Of a DNA stretch of 64,000 bases, positions 26,066 to 34,885 are shown piece after piece. A program made the translations under genes and the position numbers. Each line of letters opens with the position of its first letter. Positions within the stretch are counted from its first letter, which is position 1. The notes beneath the pieces were generated by a model. That model saw nothing but the letters and a program-made list of their open reading frames with translations, searched no databases and had not been told where the DNA came from. The stretch lies in assembly GCA_015057625.1 (NCBI GenBank), contig SVDZ01000006.1:62001-126000 (forward strand), in the 5' to 3' direction. The DNA comes from Lachnospiraceae bacterium. GTDB lineage: Bacteria > Bacillota > Clostridia > Lachnospirales > Lachnospiraceae.

Positions 26066-26902
26066 GTGGGTTCTGCAATTATCATTTCACCTGTGTTTTT
26101 GTGTGCAATTATATGGAACAGATATCCCCACGTTATAGAAACTGAATACTCTTTGGAATTTGAAGCAGCAATTCATTTATTTGCAGGCCTGATATTTATC
26201 GTTTTTGGTCTGCTTGTTCCACATTCAAAATATGGTTCAAATCATGGAATTCCTACAGTTTGGAATTTAAACAATCCGGAAAACTGGTATTCTACCCAGA
26301 AGTTTGCCTCGTTTCTTTGGATTTTTGTAGGCACAATTATTTTACTCACTATGTTTATACAACAGGATGATTTGGTTTTTATACTTTCATTCGTACTTTG
26401 TATTTCGCTTTTAATTCCAATTTTTTATTCCTACTTGCTTAACAAATATCAAAGAGTCAGAGGTACTGCTTTTGATGATGACGACTTTGACACTCCGGAG
26501 GAAAGAATAATAACCCGTTATATCATTATTTTTGGTGCGTGCTTACTTATACTTATTATTTACCGTGTATCAAGCGGAAAATTATACTACGATTTAAGTG
26601 ATTCATGTTTCACTGTTTCCGGCAGTAGTTTTAAGGGAATTACAATTGAATACTCAGAAATGGATAGTATAAATTTATGTGAGGATGGTGTTCCGGGAAG
26701 GCGGGTATACGGATATGGAGGGGTGCTCGCACAGATGGGTAATTTTTACAACGCAGATTTTGAATTTCATAACAGATACACCTACAATAAATGTCAATGT
26801 TGTATTGTAATTACTTATGATAATACTCACTTGGTTATTAATGAAAATACCCCGGAGAAAACTAAAAAATTATATATAAAATTGAAAGCTCACCTCACGT
26901 AA
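26066..26902 (+). CDS. SdpI-like membrane protein with C-terminal PH-like domain
   Basis: 278 residues from a GTG start. Four or five hydrophobic helices come first; around the second/third, SKYGSNHGIPTVWNLNNPEN followed by W and a helix resembles the SdpI pattern (G-I-R-T-x-W-T-L-x-N-x-x-x-W). The C-terminal ~105 residues (GKLYYDLSD...IEYSEMDSI) look like a small beta-rich, PH-type domain. The GTG has no ribosome binding site. GGGAGGG (26016-26022) instead lies 7 nt before an in-frame ATC at 26030, which would add 12 residues and complete helix 1. SdpI proteins give immunity to a secreted toxin in Bacillus; no such toxin is seen here, so the role is unknown. Confidence 0.7.
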   Translation: MGSAIIISPVFLCAIIWNRYPHVIETEYSLEFEAAIHLFAGLIFIVFGLLVPHSKYGSNHGIPTVWNLNNPENWYSTQKFASFLWIFVGTIILLTMFIQQDDLVFILSFVLCISLLIPIFYSYLLNKYQRVRGTAFDDDDFDTPEERIITRYIIIFGACLLILIIYRVSSGKLYYDLSDSCFTVSGSSFKGITIEYSEMDSINLCEDGVPGRRVYGYGGVLAQMGNFYNADFEFHNRYTYNKCQCCIVITYDNTHLVINENTPEKTKKLYIKLKAHLT

Positions 26903-26922
26903 GAAGTTCATAACTCGCTTAT

Positions 26923-26974
26923 AAAAGGAGCGCCTGCAATATGATGATTATTTCACCAACCAAGCGCTCCTTTT
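26923..26974. terminator. Bidirectional terminator between convergent genes
   Basis: AAAAGGAGCGC (26923-26933) and GCGCTCCTTTT (26964-26974) form a perfect 11-bp stem with a 30-nt loop. T-tracts lie on both strands, between the converging SdpI-like and lipoprotein genes. Confidence 0.8.
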
Positions 26975-26983
26975 GTATTATTA

Positions 26984-27526
26984 CTATTTGTCTTTTTTTA
27001 CATCTCTCTCTGTAAATTCTTTTTCAAGTTTGATAGTGCTTGAATCCAAAGATAACGTCAATGGAACTCGTTCATCATTCTTGTCTTTACTATTGATTAA
27101 TTCAACCTCCATATCATAGTCAAATTTTCTGACATTTATTTCAAAACTGGCATTTCCATCTTCCCATAACGACTTGTATATCTTTTTATCTATAGAAATC
27201 TTATCATACTTATCTGTTTTGAGCTGTATGATTGCTGTGCATTTGTTTTTCTGGCACTGCATATTAATCTTTGTATTTATCAAATCCTCATGGTCTGACA
27301 CTTTTCCCTTTAATGTATAAACCCCATTTTTAAGTTTGAGATCCATCGGACTTGTTCCCTGAAATACAGTCTCAACTTCCTTAGTTTCTTTTGACTGAGT
27401 AACTGCCTGTGTAGCCTCTGCAACTGTAGTAGTTTCTTCTTTACTCCCCTTCTTACTCTCACATCCAAAAATCATAACTGATGACATCATTATAATCAAT
27501 GGAATAGCTAATCTTCTTTTAATCAT
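26984..27526 (-). CDS. Single-domain surface lipoprotein, paralogue of the 23278-24147 protein
   Basis: 180 residues. The lipobox IFGC puts the lipid-bearing Cys at residue 22, followed by a Thr/Glu/Lys-rich spacer. One domain follows (about 65-165) with landmarks NGVYTLKG, KTDKYDKISID, GNASFEINVRKFDYDMEV and SLDSSTIKLE. The same order (KYD, GN-x-x-FEI-V-x-x-FD, LDSSTIK versus FDSTTIK) occurs in the second domain of the lipoprotein encoded in the cobalamin operon 3 kb away. AAGGAG precedes the ATG. It stands outside the riboswitch-controlled operon and has its own upstream region. Function unknown; a shared ligand with its paralogue is plausible. Confidence 0.75.
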   Translation of the reverse strand: MIKRRLAIPLIIMMSSVMIFGCESKKGSKEETTTVAEATQAVTQSKETKEVETVFQGTSPMDLKLKNGVYTLKGKVSDHEDLINTKINMQCQKNKCTAIIQLKTDKYDKISIDKKIYKSLWEDGNASFEINVRKFDYDMEVELINSKDKNDERVPLTLSLDSSTIKLEKEFTERDVKKDK

Positions 27527-27636
27527 ATTCTTCTCCTTTAATAATGATTCTCTCCGTCTGAAACATCACTTTTCCTATAATTAATTATTCTATCACATTC
27601 TTAAGTTATATTCCACATTTTGAAACGCGTTTGTCT

Positions 27637-28035
27637 TTACAGTAAAAAACCGCTTCCAACAAACTGTGCAATATCCCTTCCCATATCATCTGTCACATCA
27701 ACATTCAAAATCATAGTACTTCTCCCAAGTTTTTTGCACATTGCTCTTGCAGTCAACTTCTCACCCTTTGGAGCACTTAAATAATTGATGCTCACCTGTT
27801 GAGCAACCGTAGGCATATGAAGGTTATTGGCAAGTGCGGCAAATGCAAAATCTGCCAGAGTAAAAATGGCTCCCCCCATAACTCCGCCGTTTGCATTTTG
27901 ATGTCTCTCAGTTATAGTCATACTGCATATACTTTCAGTTTCATTAAGTACTTCAAGTTTCATTCCGTTTTCTGTGGCAAATCTATCTTTTTCAAAGTAT
28001 ACTCTTGCCTCTTCTATACTTTTAAATGTACACAT
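27637..28035 (-). CDS. PaaI-type hotdog-fold thioesterase
   Basis: 132 residues, standard length for a single hotdog domain. The characteristic motif HQNANGGVMGGAIFTLADFA holds the active-site Asn/Gly loop and the start of the central helix. These proteins hydrolyse acyl-CoA or aryl-CoA esters in the cytoplasm as tetramers. The natural substrate cannot be read from the sequence, and the neighbours (a lipoprotein and a DUF1015 protein) give no hint. AGGAG is 11 nt before the ATG, somewhat distant. Confidence 0.88.
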   Translation of the reverse strand: MCTFKSIEEARVYFEKDRFATENGMKLEVLNETESICSMTITERHQNANGGVMGGAIFTLADFAFAALANNLHMPTVAQQVSINYLSAPKGEKLTARAMCKKLGRSTMILNVDVTDDMGRDIAQFVGSGFLL

Positions 28036-28096
28036 TTTTAGTTTTCTCCTATATCGACAAATCTAATTCAATCCTTTAATTCAATAGATTGACATA

Positions 28097-29296
28097 TTAA
28101 TCTGCTTTTATTCTGTGTGCCTCAATGTAATATCTCTTTTCATTTGCATGGCCCATAGAAAATGTCTTTCTTGGAAGTGATCCGTCTGCACGGATTGCAG
28201 GGAAGAATGACTCTTTAGTCATACCCTCAAAAATAAATCCAAGCACATTATCCTTCTTTGAAAGATTCTTAACTACTTCTTCACCGTGAATGTAGTCAAC
28301 TTTTACTTCAGGATGCTCACTAATATACTTTGCCACAAACTGCTGCAAAGTTCCAACAGGTAGTTTTGCCATGGCATCAACCTCAACTGTTCCGCAGTCA
28401 TCCTTGCTGTAATATTCAAACTTCTGCTTTTCTCCGTTTGCATTTGCCTTTGTAAAGGCTTTGAACTCTTCAAGGCAGTCATTCTTATCTACATTGAAAA
28501 GTACACGGTAGATTGGCTCGAACTCAATACTCTTGTCGTGAACATTTTCAATTTCAACCAACGCATATCTGGCATTTTCATCGCCACTCTGTTTGTAGTA
28601 TTCTTTTGCTGCTGCAAGTGAGTGATTACCGTCTCCCACCACAAAGAGAACATCATCACCGCTTTGCATAAGATTTCCCAAAGATTCCTGTACTTCGTCA
28701 ACGGCCTGGTCATCTAAAAACCATCCCTTAATATGTCCTCCATCCTTCATTAAATCAAAATCATACGCCACTTCAAAACGCTCTTTCTTCTGTTCAAGTG
28801 GTTTAACCACCGATCTCGTCGGATCATCAAACAAAAGAAGAATATGTGGCAACTCTAAAATAGCATCTTTTCTTATCTCGATACGTGCAGGTAATCTGTC
28901 CTCGATCGTCTCCTCTGTCGCTCTTACTAAAGTCTTACTGTCTTTTCTGTAGTCATAGTCCTCTAAGTCAACAAGTCCTACCAGACCTTTTCTGATATTA
29001 TTTCCTACATTTCTCTCAACATAAATAATAGAATTTTTGTGAATTGCGAAAACATCATTCTTTACATATTCTCTCATAGTGGTATTAATCTTTTTAACAC
29101 TTTCTGAATTGTCATCTTTAAGATAAACTTCAGGAAGAATAACATTGAGTGCAGATGGTGCATCTCCAACAATGTTCTTTACATCCTCCCAGTACTCAGG
29201 CTCTGATGTAAACTGATCACATGCAACAACTGCCCATTTTTCAAAATCTTTCTTTGGCAACATAATATCTGCCGGATAAAAAAATCTTTCTCTCAT
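28097..29296 (-). CDS. DUF1015 family protein
   Basis: 399 residues, full family length. It begins FYPADIMLPKKDFEKWAVVA, and the first half contains YVERNVGN. Further on, FVVGDGNHSLAAAKEYY carries the conserved D-G-x-H-R/S-like motif of the family. DUF1015 proteins are soluble and widespread in Clostridia, sometimes beside serine/phosphoglycerate metabolism genes; their activity is not established. GGAG lies 7 nt before the ATG, and a clear promoter (29366-29394) precedes it, so it is probably transcribed alone or with the thioesterase 62 bp downstream. Confidence 0.88.
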   Translation of the reverse strand: MRERFFYPADIMLPKKDFEKWAVVACDQFTSEPEYWEDVKNIVGDAPSALNVILPEVYLKDDNSESVKKINTTMREYVKNDVFAIHKNSIIYVERNVGNNIRKGLVGLVDLEDYDYRKDSKTLVRATEETIEDRLPARIEIRKDAILELPHILLLFDDPTRSVVKPLEQKKERFEVAYDFDLMKDGGHIKGWFLDDQAVDEVQESLGNLMQSGDDVLFVVGDGNHSLAAAKEYYKQSGDENARYALVEIENVHDKSIEFEPIYRVLFNVDKNDCLEEFKAFTKANANGEKQKFEYYSKDDCGTVEVDAMAKLPVGTLQQFVAKYISEHPEVKVDYIHGEEVVKNLSKKDNVLGFIFEGMTKESFFPAIRADGSLPRKTFSMGHANEKRYYIEAHRIKAD

Positions 29297-29365
29297 AATA
29301 AGCTCCTAATATTGATTATTTGCCTTGCAATATTCACTTTCGAATCTCAAAACACTCTGTAAAAA

Positions 29366-29394
29366 ATCATACCACACTATCATTTGTTTTTAAA
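29366..29394 (-). promoter_or_regulatory. Promoter of the DUF1015 gene
   Basis: Minus-strand TTTAAA (29394-29389), 17-bp spacer, TATGAT (29371-29366) with a TG extension one base upstream of the -10. Confidence 0.55.
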
Positions 29395-29408
29395 GAAGAA
29401 AGTATTAA

Positions 29409-29445
29409 AGGCTGTACACCTTAGCATCGTTAAAGTGTACAGCCT
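29409..29445 (-). terminator. Terminator of the leucine-rich-repeat gene
   Basis: AGGCTGTACAC (29409-29419) and GTGTACAGCCT (29435-29445) form a perfect 11-bp stem with a 15-nt loop, 14 nt beyond the stop codon at 29459. The following U-tract is weak (TTTAATACTTT). Confidence 0.65.
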
Positions 29446-29458
29446 CTATATTTCAATT

Positions 29459-31258
29459 TTAGATAATCTTTGAAGAGATAAACCATTTTGTATTTGCATA
29501 AGACATTGCATATGAATTTTTCTTGCAATAGAAAATAACGTTATAGCAATTTTTGAATGATGATTTTGCTATCTTCTTAACGCTCTTTGGAATCTCAATT
29601 CTCTGAAGTTTTTCGCATCCTCTGAAAGCATTTTTTCTGATATATTTAACACCTGATTTAATATATACTTTCTTGAGATTATCACAATTCCAAAATGTTG
29701 CGGCACTAACTTTTTCAACACTTCCAGGAATAACAATTCTCTCAAGGTTATCACATTCCTCAAATGCACATTCACCGATGAATATTACTGAATTAGGAAT
29801 ATTGATTGCTGTTATCTTAGAATTCTGGAAAGCTGATTCACAGATAAATACTGTACCGTTTGGAATAGAGTAGCTTCCTTTCTTACCAACAGGATAAGCG
29901 ATAAGGCAATATCCCTTTCTTCCTTTGTACTCTGCATTTTTGAAAAGAACTCCGTCCTTTGAGAAGAATCTTGGATTTTCGCTTGAGTCAAAAGCTTCAA
30001 TCTTAGAACATCCGTAAAAAGCTTCATAGTCAATTGATAAAACATTTGCCGGAATCTTAAATGTTCCCTTTACTCCACCAGGAACCAATAACAATTTGCC
30101 GTCAGCTTTATCGATAAGATTGTTTCCTGAAGACTGGAACTGTGTATTCTTCTCGTCAATGATAATAGTTGTAAGATTAGGGCAGTTTGCAATTGCATTT
30201 ACGCGGAAATCTTCAACCTGTGCACCGATCTTTACTGTCTTTAAATTTGGACAATCTGAAAATGCCCAGTAATCTACATTCTTAACATTCTTTGATAAAT
30301 CAACTTCCACTAATCCACTCTCTTTAAAACCTGCGTAGTCAATTGTATCAAGACTCTTTGGAAATTCTACCTTTGAGAGACTGTCACATCCTGTAAACAC
30401 ATTCTCCCCAATATATGAAACATTATTTCCAAATGTGAAATCTTTTAACTTATCACATTCCATAAAAGTCTGATCATTAATTGACTTAATTCCGTTACCA
30501 ATTACAACTTTTTTAAGAGAACCGCAGTTTCTAAATGCCCCCCTGCCTAAAGTTGTCACAGAATCAGGAATACTGATTGCTTTAATTTTTGTTTCATCAA
30601 AAGCTTCTTCCTTTATTGCTTTAAGATTTTTTGGAAGATTAATTTCATTAATTTTAGAACCTGAAAATGTATACTTTTCAATAGTCTGTACGCTGTCAGG
30701 AATTTCAATTTTCTTAATTCCTGAATAGCTAAAGGCACCTTTTCCAATTGATATCAAATCATCTGTGAGTTCTACCTCTGAAAGTTTGTAACATCTGCTG
30801 AAAGTATAGGAAGGAACCTTTTTATAATCCCACTCAACTTTCTTTAATTTTCTACAATATGAGAATACGTTTTTTCCTACCTTTTTAATATTTTTGCCAA
30901 TCTTTATCTTTGTAATTTTTGTCTCGGAAAAAGCATAATTACCGATTTTCTTCAAACTCTTTGGAAGGGTAATTTCAGTAACTGAAGACATTCCGTCAAA
31001 AGTACCATCATCCAACTCTGTTATTCCCGACTCAATTACAATTTTGCCAGGCTTTAAATCATACCACTCTTCTGAATTTTCAACAGTTCCCTTTCCTTTT
31101 ATGGTAAGAGTATCTGAATTCTTATCATATGACCATATTGCATTATCTCCACATGAGTAATCAACTGCCGCATTTACTTTTTGAGGCATAAATGCCATAA
31201 CGGTCATACATGTTCCCAAACCTAATACTAACATCTTATTAAATAATAATTTCTTCAT
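29459..31258 (-). CDS. Secreted BspA-type leucine-rich-repeat protein
   Basis: 599 residues with a Sec signal peptide (basic MKKLLFNK, hydrophobic core, cleavage near VNA, residue ~30). The rest is almost wholly built of ~23-residue LRR_5 repeats with consensus I-x-I-P-x-S-V-x-x-I-x-x-x-A-F-x-x-C; clear examples are EIPDSVQTIEKYTFSG, KLQRIEIPKSVKKIAKSSF and NIPNSVIFIGECAFEEC. A short N-terminal module (CGDNAIWSYDKNSDTLTIKG) precedes the repeats, as in many BspA-like proteins. No LPxTG or membrane anchor is visible at the C-terminus, so it is probably secreted or loosely held. Such proteins bind host or bacterial surface ligands; the ligand is unknown. Own terminator downstream. Confidence 0.9.
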   Translation of the reverse strand: MKKLLFNKMLVLGLGTCMTVMAFMPQKVNAAVDYSCGDNAIWSYDKNSDTLTIKGKGTVENSEEWYDLKPGKIVIESGITELDDGTFDGMSSVTEITLPKSLKKIGNYAFSETKITKIKIGKNIKKVGKNVFSYCRKLKKVEWDYKKVPSYTFSRCYKLSEVELTDDLISIGKGAFSYSGIKKIEIPDSVQTIEKYTFSGSKINEINLPKNLKAIKEEAFDETKIKAISIPDSVTTLGRGAFRNCGSLKKVVIGNGIKSINDQTFMECDKLKDFTFGNNVSYIGENVFTGCDSLSKVEFPKSLDTIDYAGFKESGLVEVDLSKNVKNVDYWAFSDCPNLKTVKIGAQVEDFRVNAIANCPNLTTIIIDEKNTQFQSSGNNLIDKADGKLLLVPGGVKGTFKIPANVLSIDYEAFYGCSKIEAFDSSENPRFFSKDGVLFKNAEYKGRKGYCLIAYPVGKKGSYSIPNGTVFICESAFQNSKITAINIPNSVIFIGECAFEECDNLERIVIPGSVEKVSAATFWNCDNLKKVYIKSGVKYIRKNAFRGCEKLQRIEIPKSVKKIAKSSFKNCYNVIFYCKKNSYAMSYANTKWFISSKII

Positions 31259-31361
31259 CTCAAAAATACCTCTCTGAAATCTTTATATCTATTAAACGGT
31301 GCCAACTTAAATATTATTGCACAATTCAAAAAATATTTTAAAGTTTCTATTATTTTTGAAA

Positions 31362-32183
31362 TCATAACTTTACCGTATCGCCGCAATGTATATATTTTAA
31401 TCTTTCCCCCATAATTGATTTCATCACCTCATATGGTTCTACTCCGGTACAATGACAGGTGTAAAAAACAGAATCATACTTAAGAAGTCTTTTGGCAATT
31501 GCCTCTATCTCATCTATATCCTCCTGGCTGTATCCGCTTTTTTTCAACAGATGAAAACCACTTATAACCACATCAGGGTCTGCTTTGAATATTTCTTTGT
31601 ATCTCTCCATAATATTAAGTATTCCGTGATGGGCACATCCTGACATCAATATCTTTTTATTTTTGTGGGTTATGACAAGACACTGCTCATGATTGAAATC
31701 ATCCCAAACCAGTTCTCCCTCTGCTTTCATCTTAAGTCGTCTGTTTGTACTTGGAATCTCAAAGACATTTTTGATACCTGAAAATAACAAAAGCTCGCTG
31801 TCTATTTCAAGAGTCTCTCCCACAAAATGAAGATTAGGCAGATTTGCTATGGCTTTGTCAATTCCAATATAATGAGGTTTGTCTTCTCTGATTGAGTAGT
31901 AATCAAGTATCGCTGTTTTTTGCATATAAATATCAGCCTCTTTATTTATCGATGCAAACGGCATTATCCCTCCACTGTGGTCATAATGCCCGTGACTCAG
32001 AATCAGCGTGTCCACTTCTTTTAAATTGATCCCGAGTTTTTCTGCATTTTCTAACAGCAGATTGCCGGCTCCTGTATCCATAAGAAGTTTGTGCTTTGAA
32101 GTTTCAATGTAAAAACTGAGACCATGCTCAGGTGTTAAGCCCTGTGCACCCTCTGTATTTTCAATCAAATTAGTAATAATCAT
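31362..32183 (-). CDS. Metallo-beta-lactamase-fold hydrolase
   Basis: 273 residues. The metal-binding motif is LSHGHYDHSGG (H-x-H-x-D-H). Further ligands are expected at GCAHHGILN and near the C-terminal YTCHCTGVEPYE. The overall pattern matches the subfamily annotated as 7,8-dihydropterin-6-methyl-4-aminobenzene-phosphate synthase-like hydrolases in archaea and Clostridia, whose bacterial substrates are unclear. GAGAGGT lies 8 nt before the ATG. Divergent from the YitT gene; the 184-bp gap carries a minus-strand -10 (TATAAT) at 32246-32241. Confidence 0.85.
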   Translation of the reverse strand: MIITNLIENTEGAQGLTPEHGLSFYIETSKHKLLMDTGAGNLLLENAEKLGINLKEVDTLILSHGHYDHSGGIMPFASINKEADIYMQKTAILDYYSIREDKPHYIGIDKAIANLPNLHFVGETLEIDSELLLFSGIKNVFEIPSTNRRLKMKAEGELVWDDFNHEQCLVITHKNKKILMSGCAHHGILNIMERYKEIFKADPDVVISGFHLLKKSGYSQEDIDEIEAIAKRLLKYDSVFYTCHCTGVEPYEVMKSIMGERLKYIHCGDTVKL

Positions 32184-32240
32184 AGTAGTACCTCTCTATC
32201 AGCTGATGATATAGTTTTTAGGTGTAAAAAAACTGATTTC

Positions 32241-32336
32241 ATTATATCACTTATCAGGATTTTTATGTCCGATTTATCTTTACTATTTGAGTTTGTTTTT
32301 ATTCTGCTGGCTTTTCATACCGTAAACTTATATAAT
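32241..32336. promoter_or_regulatory. Divergent promoter region between MBL hydrolase and YitT genes
   Basis: A minus-strand TATAAT (32246-32241) serves the MBL gene and a plus-strand TATAAT (32331-32336) serves the YitT gene. Neither has a strong -35 at 16-18 bp, so only the -10 elements are supported. Confidence 0.4.
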
Positions 32337-32367
32337 AAAATTTAGTATTTTAATTCGGAGGATTTTT

Positions 32368-33231
32368 ATGATTAAGAACAAAAAACTTATTCTTGTTTTC
32401 GACTTTCTGATGCTGACTATCGGCGCTATGATTGCCGCCTTCTCAATTGAGGAATTTCTTGTGCCCTGCACAATTCTCGACGGAGGTCTGATTGGTATCA
32501 GTATTATGATTAATAATCTGACAGGTATTACACTTGGTCTTCTAACCGTAATTTTAAATATTCCTTTTCTGCTTATAGGTGCCGGAAAAATGGGAAAACT
32601 TTTTATAGCCAAATCCGGTTATTCTATGATTGTCTTTGCTGTTTTTCTGGAAGTATTTTCCACAATGGTAAATGCGACTAACGAGTATCTTTTGGCTGTA
32701 AGTTTCGGCGGTGTTATTCTGGGTATCGGCGTGGGCCTTGTAATCAAACATGGCGGTTGTCTTGACGGCACTGAAACTATAGCAATTCTTCTCAACAGAA
32801 AATACAATCTTCCTGTTGGGCAGACAGTGCTAATTTTCAATATACTAATTTATTCGCTTGCAGGACTTCTATTTGGTTTCGACAGAGCTATGTACAGTCT
32901 TTTGACTTACTTCATCACTTCGAAAGTTCTTGATATTGTTGAATCCGGAATGGACCAGACAAAAGCAGCTATGATTATTACAAACGATGCGGAAGAAATA
33001 TCAAACAATATATACAAACGTCTTGGAAGAACTGTAACTATTATGGAAGGTGAAGGTTTAGTCAGCGGTAAAAAAGTGGTGCTCTACTGCGTACTGACAA
33101 GATTTGAAATTTACACTTTAAAGGAAATTATTAATTCGATTGATACTTCTGCTTTCATTGCTATCAGCGATGTGTCGGAAATCATCGGAAATCATATTAA
33201 ACAAAAAGGAGAGGTAAACAGTTTTGAATAA
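32368..33231 (+). CDS. YitT family (DUF161/DUF2179) membrane protein
   Basis: 287 residues with about five hydrophobic helices in the first ~170, including FSIEEFLVPCTILDGGLIGI, GGVILGIGVGLVIKHGGCLD and GTETIAILLN, all typical of YitT. The soluble C-terminal DUF2179 domain (~200-287) contains ADEAE-like NDAEEISNNIYKRLGR, a conserved G-E-G-L and VLYCVLTRFE. Function of the family is unknown; a small-molecule binding role for DUF2179 has been suggested from its fold. GGAGG lies 6 nt before the ATG. Its end overlaps the polyamine-synthase-like gene by 8 bp, so the two are co-translated. Confidence 0.9.
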   Translation: MIKNKKLILVFDFLMLTIGAMIAAFSIEEFLVPCTILDGGLIGISIMINNLTGITLGLLTVILNIPFLLIGAGKMGKLFIAKSGYSMIVFAVFLEVFSTMVNATNEYLLAVSFGGVILGIGVGLVIKHGGCLDGTETIAILLNRKYNLPVGQTVLIFNILIYSLAGLLFGFDRAMYSLLTYFITSKVLDIVESGMDQTKAAMIITNDAEEISNNIYKRLGRTVTIMEGEGLVSGKKVVLYCVLTRFEIYTLKEIINSIDTSAFIAISDVSEIIGNHIKQKGEVNSFE

Positions 33232-34840
33232 GCCAATTTTGAATAATAAAATCTATCTATACTTAACAGAATTTTTTGCAGGAATGTCCGTTATGGCAGT
33301 GGAACTTGGAGCCAGCAGACTTTTGGCCCCATATTTTAGTTCTTCTCAAATTGTGTGGACTATTATTATCGGAACCATTATGATTGCCATGGCGCTTGGA
33401 AATATTTACGGTGGAAAATCAGCTGATAAAGATCCCAATCCGGACAAATTGTACTTTAGAATTGTTATAGCTGCAGTTTGGATTGCACTCATTCCGGTTA
33501 TAGGAAAACTAATTATCATTTTTATATCCGGAATTCTTATTTTTACAGTTAGCAATAATTTTCTGATTATTGCCGCGTTTATATCTTGTATGATTGTGTT
33601 TGTGTTCCCACTGTTTTTACTGGGCACTGTCACTCCTTCACTGGTAAAGTACTCGGTGGACTCTTTGGACGACAGTGGAAAAACTGTGGGCTATCTAAAC
33701 GCATCCAATACCATAGGAAGTATTATCGGAACTTTTATTCCTACTTTTGTGAGCATCCCTACAGTGGGAACTTCCATTACATTTTTAATATTTTCAGGAA
33801 TTCTTTTGGTACTGTCACTGGTATATTTTAAGAGTGCAAACTATCATATTTTAAAGAGCAAAAAATTGCCCATTGCCATGATTATTTTTATTCTTTGCAC
33901 AATCCTTGGTCACAATGACAGTTTTGCATTTTGGAATGATAATCTTACTTACGAAGGCGAATCAGTATATAACTATCTTCAGGTCGCTGAAGATGATTCC
34001 GACGTTATTCTTTCTACCAATGTACTGTTCGGAGTCCAGTCTGTCTACAAAAAAGAGCCGGGACTTACAGGGATGTACTACGACTATGCTATGGCTTCAC
34101 TTTTTATGACAGGCATTAAAGACATCTCCGATTCAGAGGTCCTTATTCTCGGAATGGGTACAGGTACCTTTGCCACACAGTGCAACAGATATTTTGAGAA
34201 CATAAAATGCGAGGGAGTTGAAATAGACCAGAAAATTACAAACCTTGCTCACAAATATTTTCATCTGTCCAAAGACATTAACGTAACCACCTATGACGGA
34301 CGTGCTTTCCTTAATGCCTGCGACAAAAAATATGATGTGATTATGGTTGATGCTTATCAGGATATTACCATTCCTTTTCAGATGTCCTCAAAGGAATTTT
34401 TCAAAATGGTTAAAGATCATCTCAAGCCAAATGGCGTTATGGTGGTAAATATGAATATGAGAGGTTCTGACAATGTAGAGGGAAGTATAAATGATTACCT
34501 CTCTGATACTATTTCAAGCGTATTCAAAGAAGTATACACAGTTGATGTGGACTATTGCACCAATAGAGAATTGTTCGCCTCTGACAATAAAGACATGATT
34601 TCTATTTTTAATGAGACTACAGAGTCTCAAGATAATTATGAATTAAAAACTCTTATGACGGATATCGGGGAGACATTAAACAAACACACCCCCGGAAAAC
34701 TGATTCTTACGGATGACAAAGCTCCCGTAGAACTTTTAGGTATGAAAGAAATCGATCTTCTAATCAAAGAAGAAGTAGATTACTACAAATCCATATACAA
34801 AGAAAAAGGCTTGAAAGGATTAATGGAGGAAGTGCTATAG
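33224..34840 (+). CDS. Membrane protein fused to a spermidine synthase-like domain
   Basis: 538 residues. The first ~230 are seven or so hydrophobic helices: ELGASRLLAPYFSSSQIVWT opens the family, with GGKSADKDPNPDKLY after the second helix. The rest is a class-I SAM-dependent aminopropyltransferase-like domain, with the cofactor loop LILGMGTGTFATQCNRYF, the acidic GVEID and the catalytic-region VDAYQD. Soluble spermidine synthases lack the membrane part; these fused forms are widespread but poorly characterised. The start is TTG at 33224, with GGAGAGG 8 nt upstream, inside the end of the YitT gene. A terminator overlaps the stop codon. Confidence 0.88.
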   Translation: MNKPILNNKIYLYLTEFFAGMSVMAVELGASRLLAPYFSSSQIVWTIIIGTIMIAMALGNIYGGKSADKDPNPDKLYFRIVIAAVWIALIPVIGKLIIIFISGILIFTVSNNFLIIAAFISCMIVFVFPLFLLGTVTPSLVKYSVDSLDDSGKTVGYLNASNTIGSIIGTFIPTFVSIPTVGTSITFLIFSGILLVLSLVYFKSANYHILKSKKLPIAMIIFILCTILGHNDSFAFWNDNLTYEGESVYNYLQVAEDDSDVILSTNVLFGVQSVYKKEPGLTGMYYDYAMASLFMTGIKDISDSEVLILGMGTGTFATQCNRYFENIKCEGVEIDQKITNLAHKYFHLSKDINVTTYDGRAFLNACDKKYDVIMVDAYQDITIPFQMSSKEFFKMVKDHLKPNGVMVVNMNMRGSDNVEGSINDYLSDTISSVFKEVYTVDVDYCTNRELFASDNKDMISIFNETTESQDNYELKTLMTDIGETLNKHTPGKLILTDDKAPVELLGMKEIDLLIKEEVDYYKSIYKEKGLKGLMEEVL

Positions 34841-34857
34841 CACCTCCTCCATTTTTT
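34824..34857 (+). terminator. Terminator of the YitT/polyamine-synthase-like operon
   Basis: TGGAGGA-A-GTGC pairs with GCAC-C-TCCTCCA (single internal mismatch, 4-nt loop) and is followed by six T residues. The left arm lies within the last codons of the gene. Confidence 0.8.
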
Positions 34858-34885
34858 AGAATTCATTTTAAAATTGTTCTTTCAT

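Noticed and set aside
29459..31258. Repetitive DNA resembling a CRISPR or satellite array
   Set aside because: The periodicity is that of leucine-rich repeats within one open frame; repeats are degenerate at DNA level and lack constant spacers.
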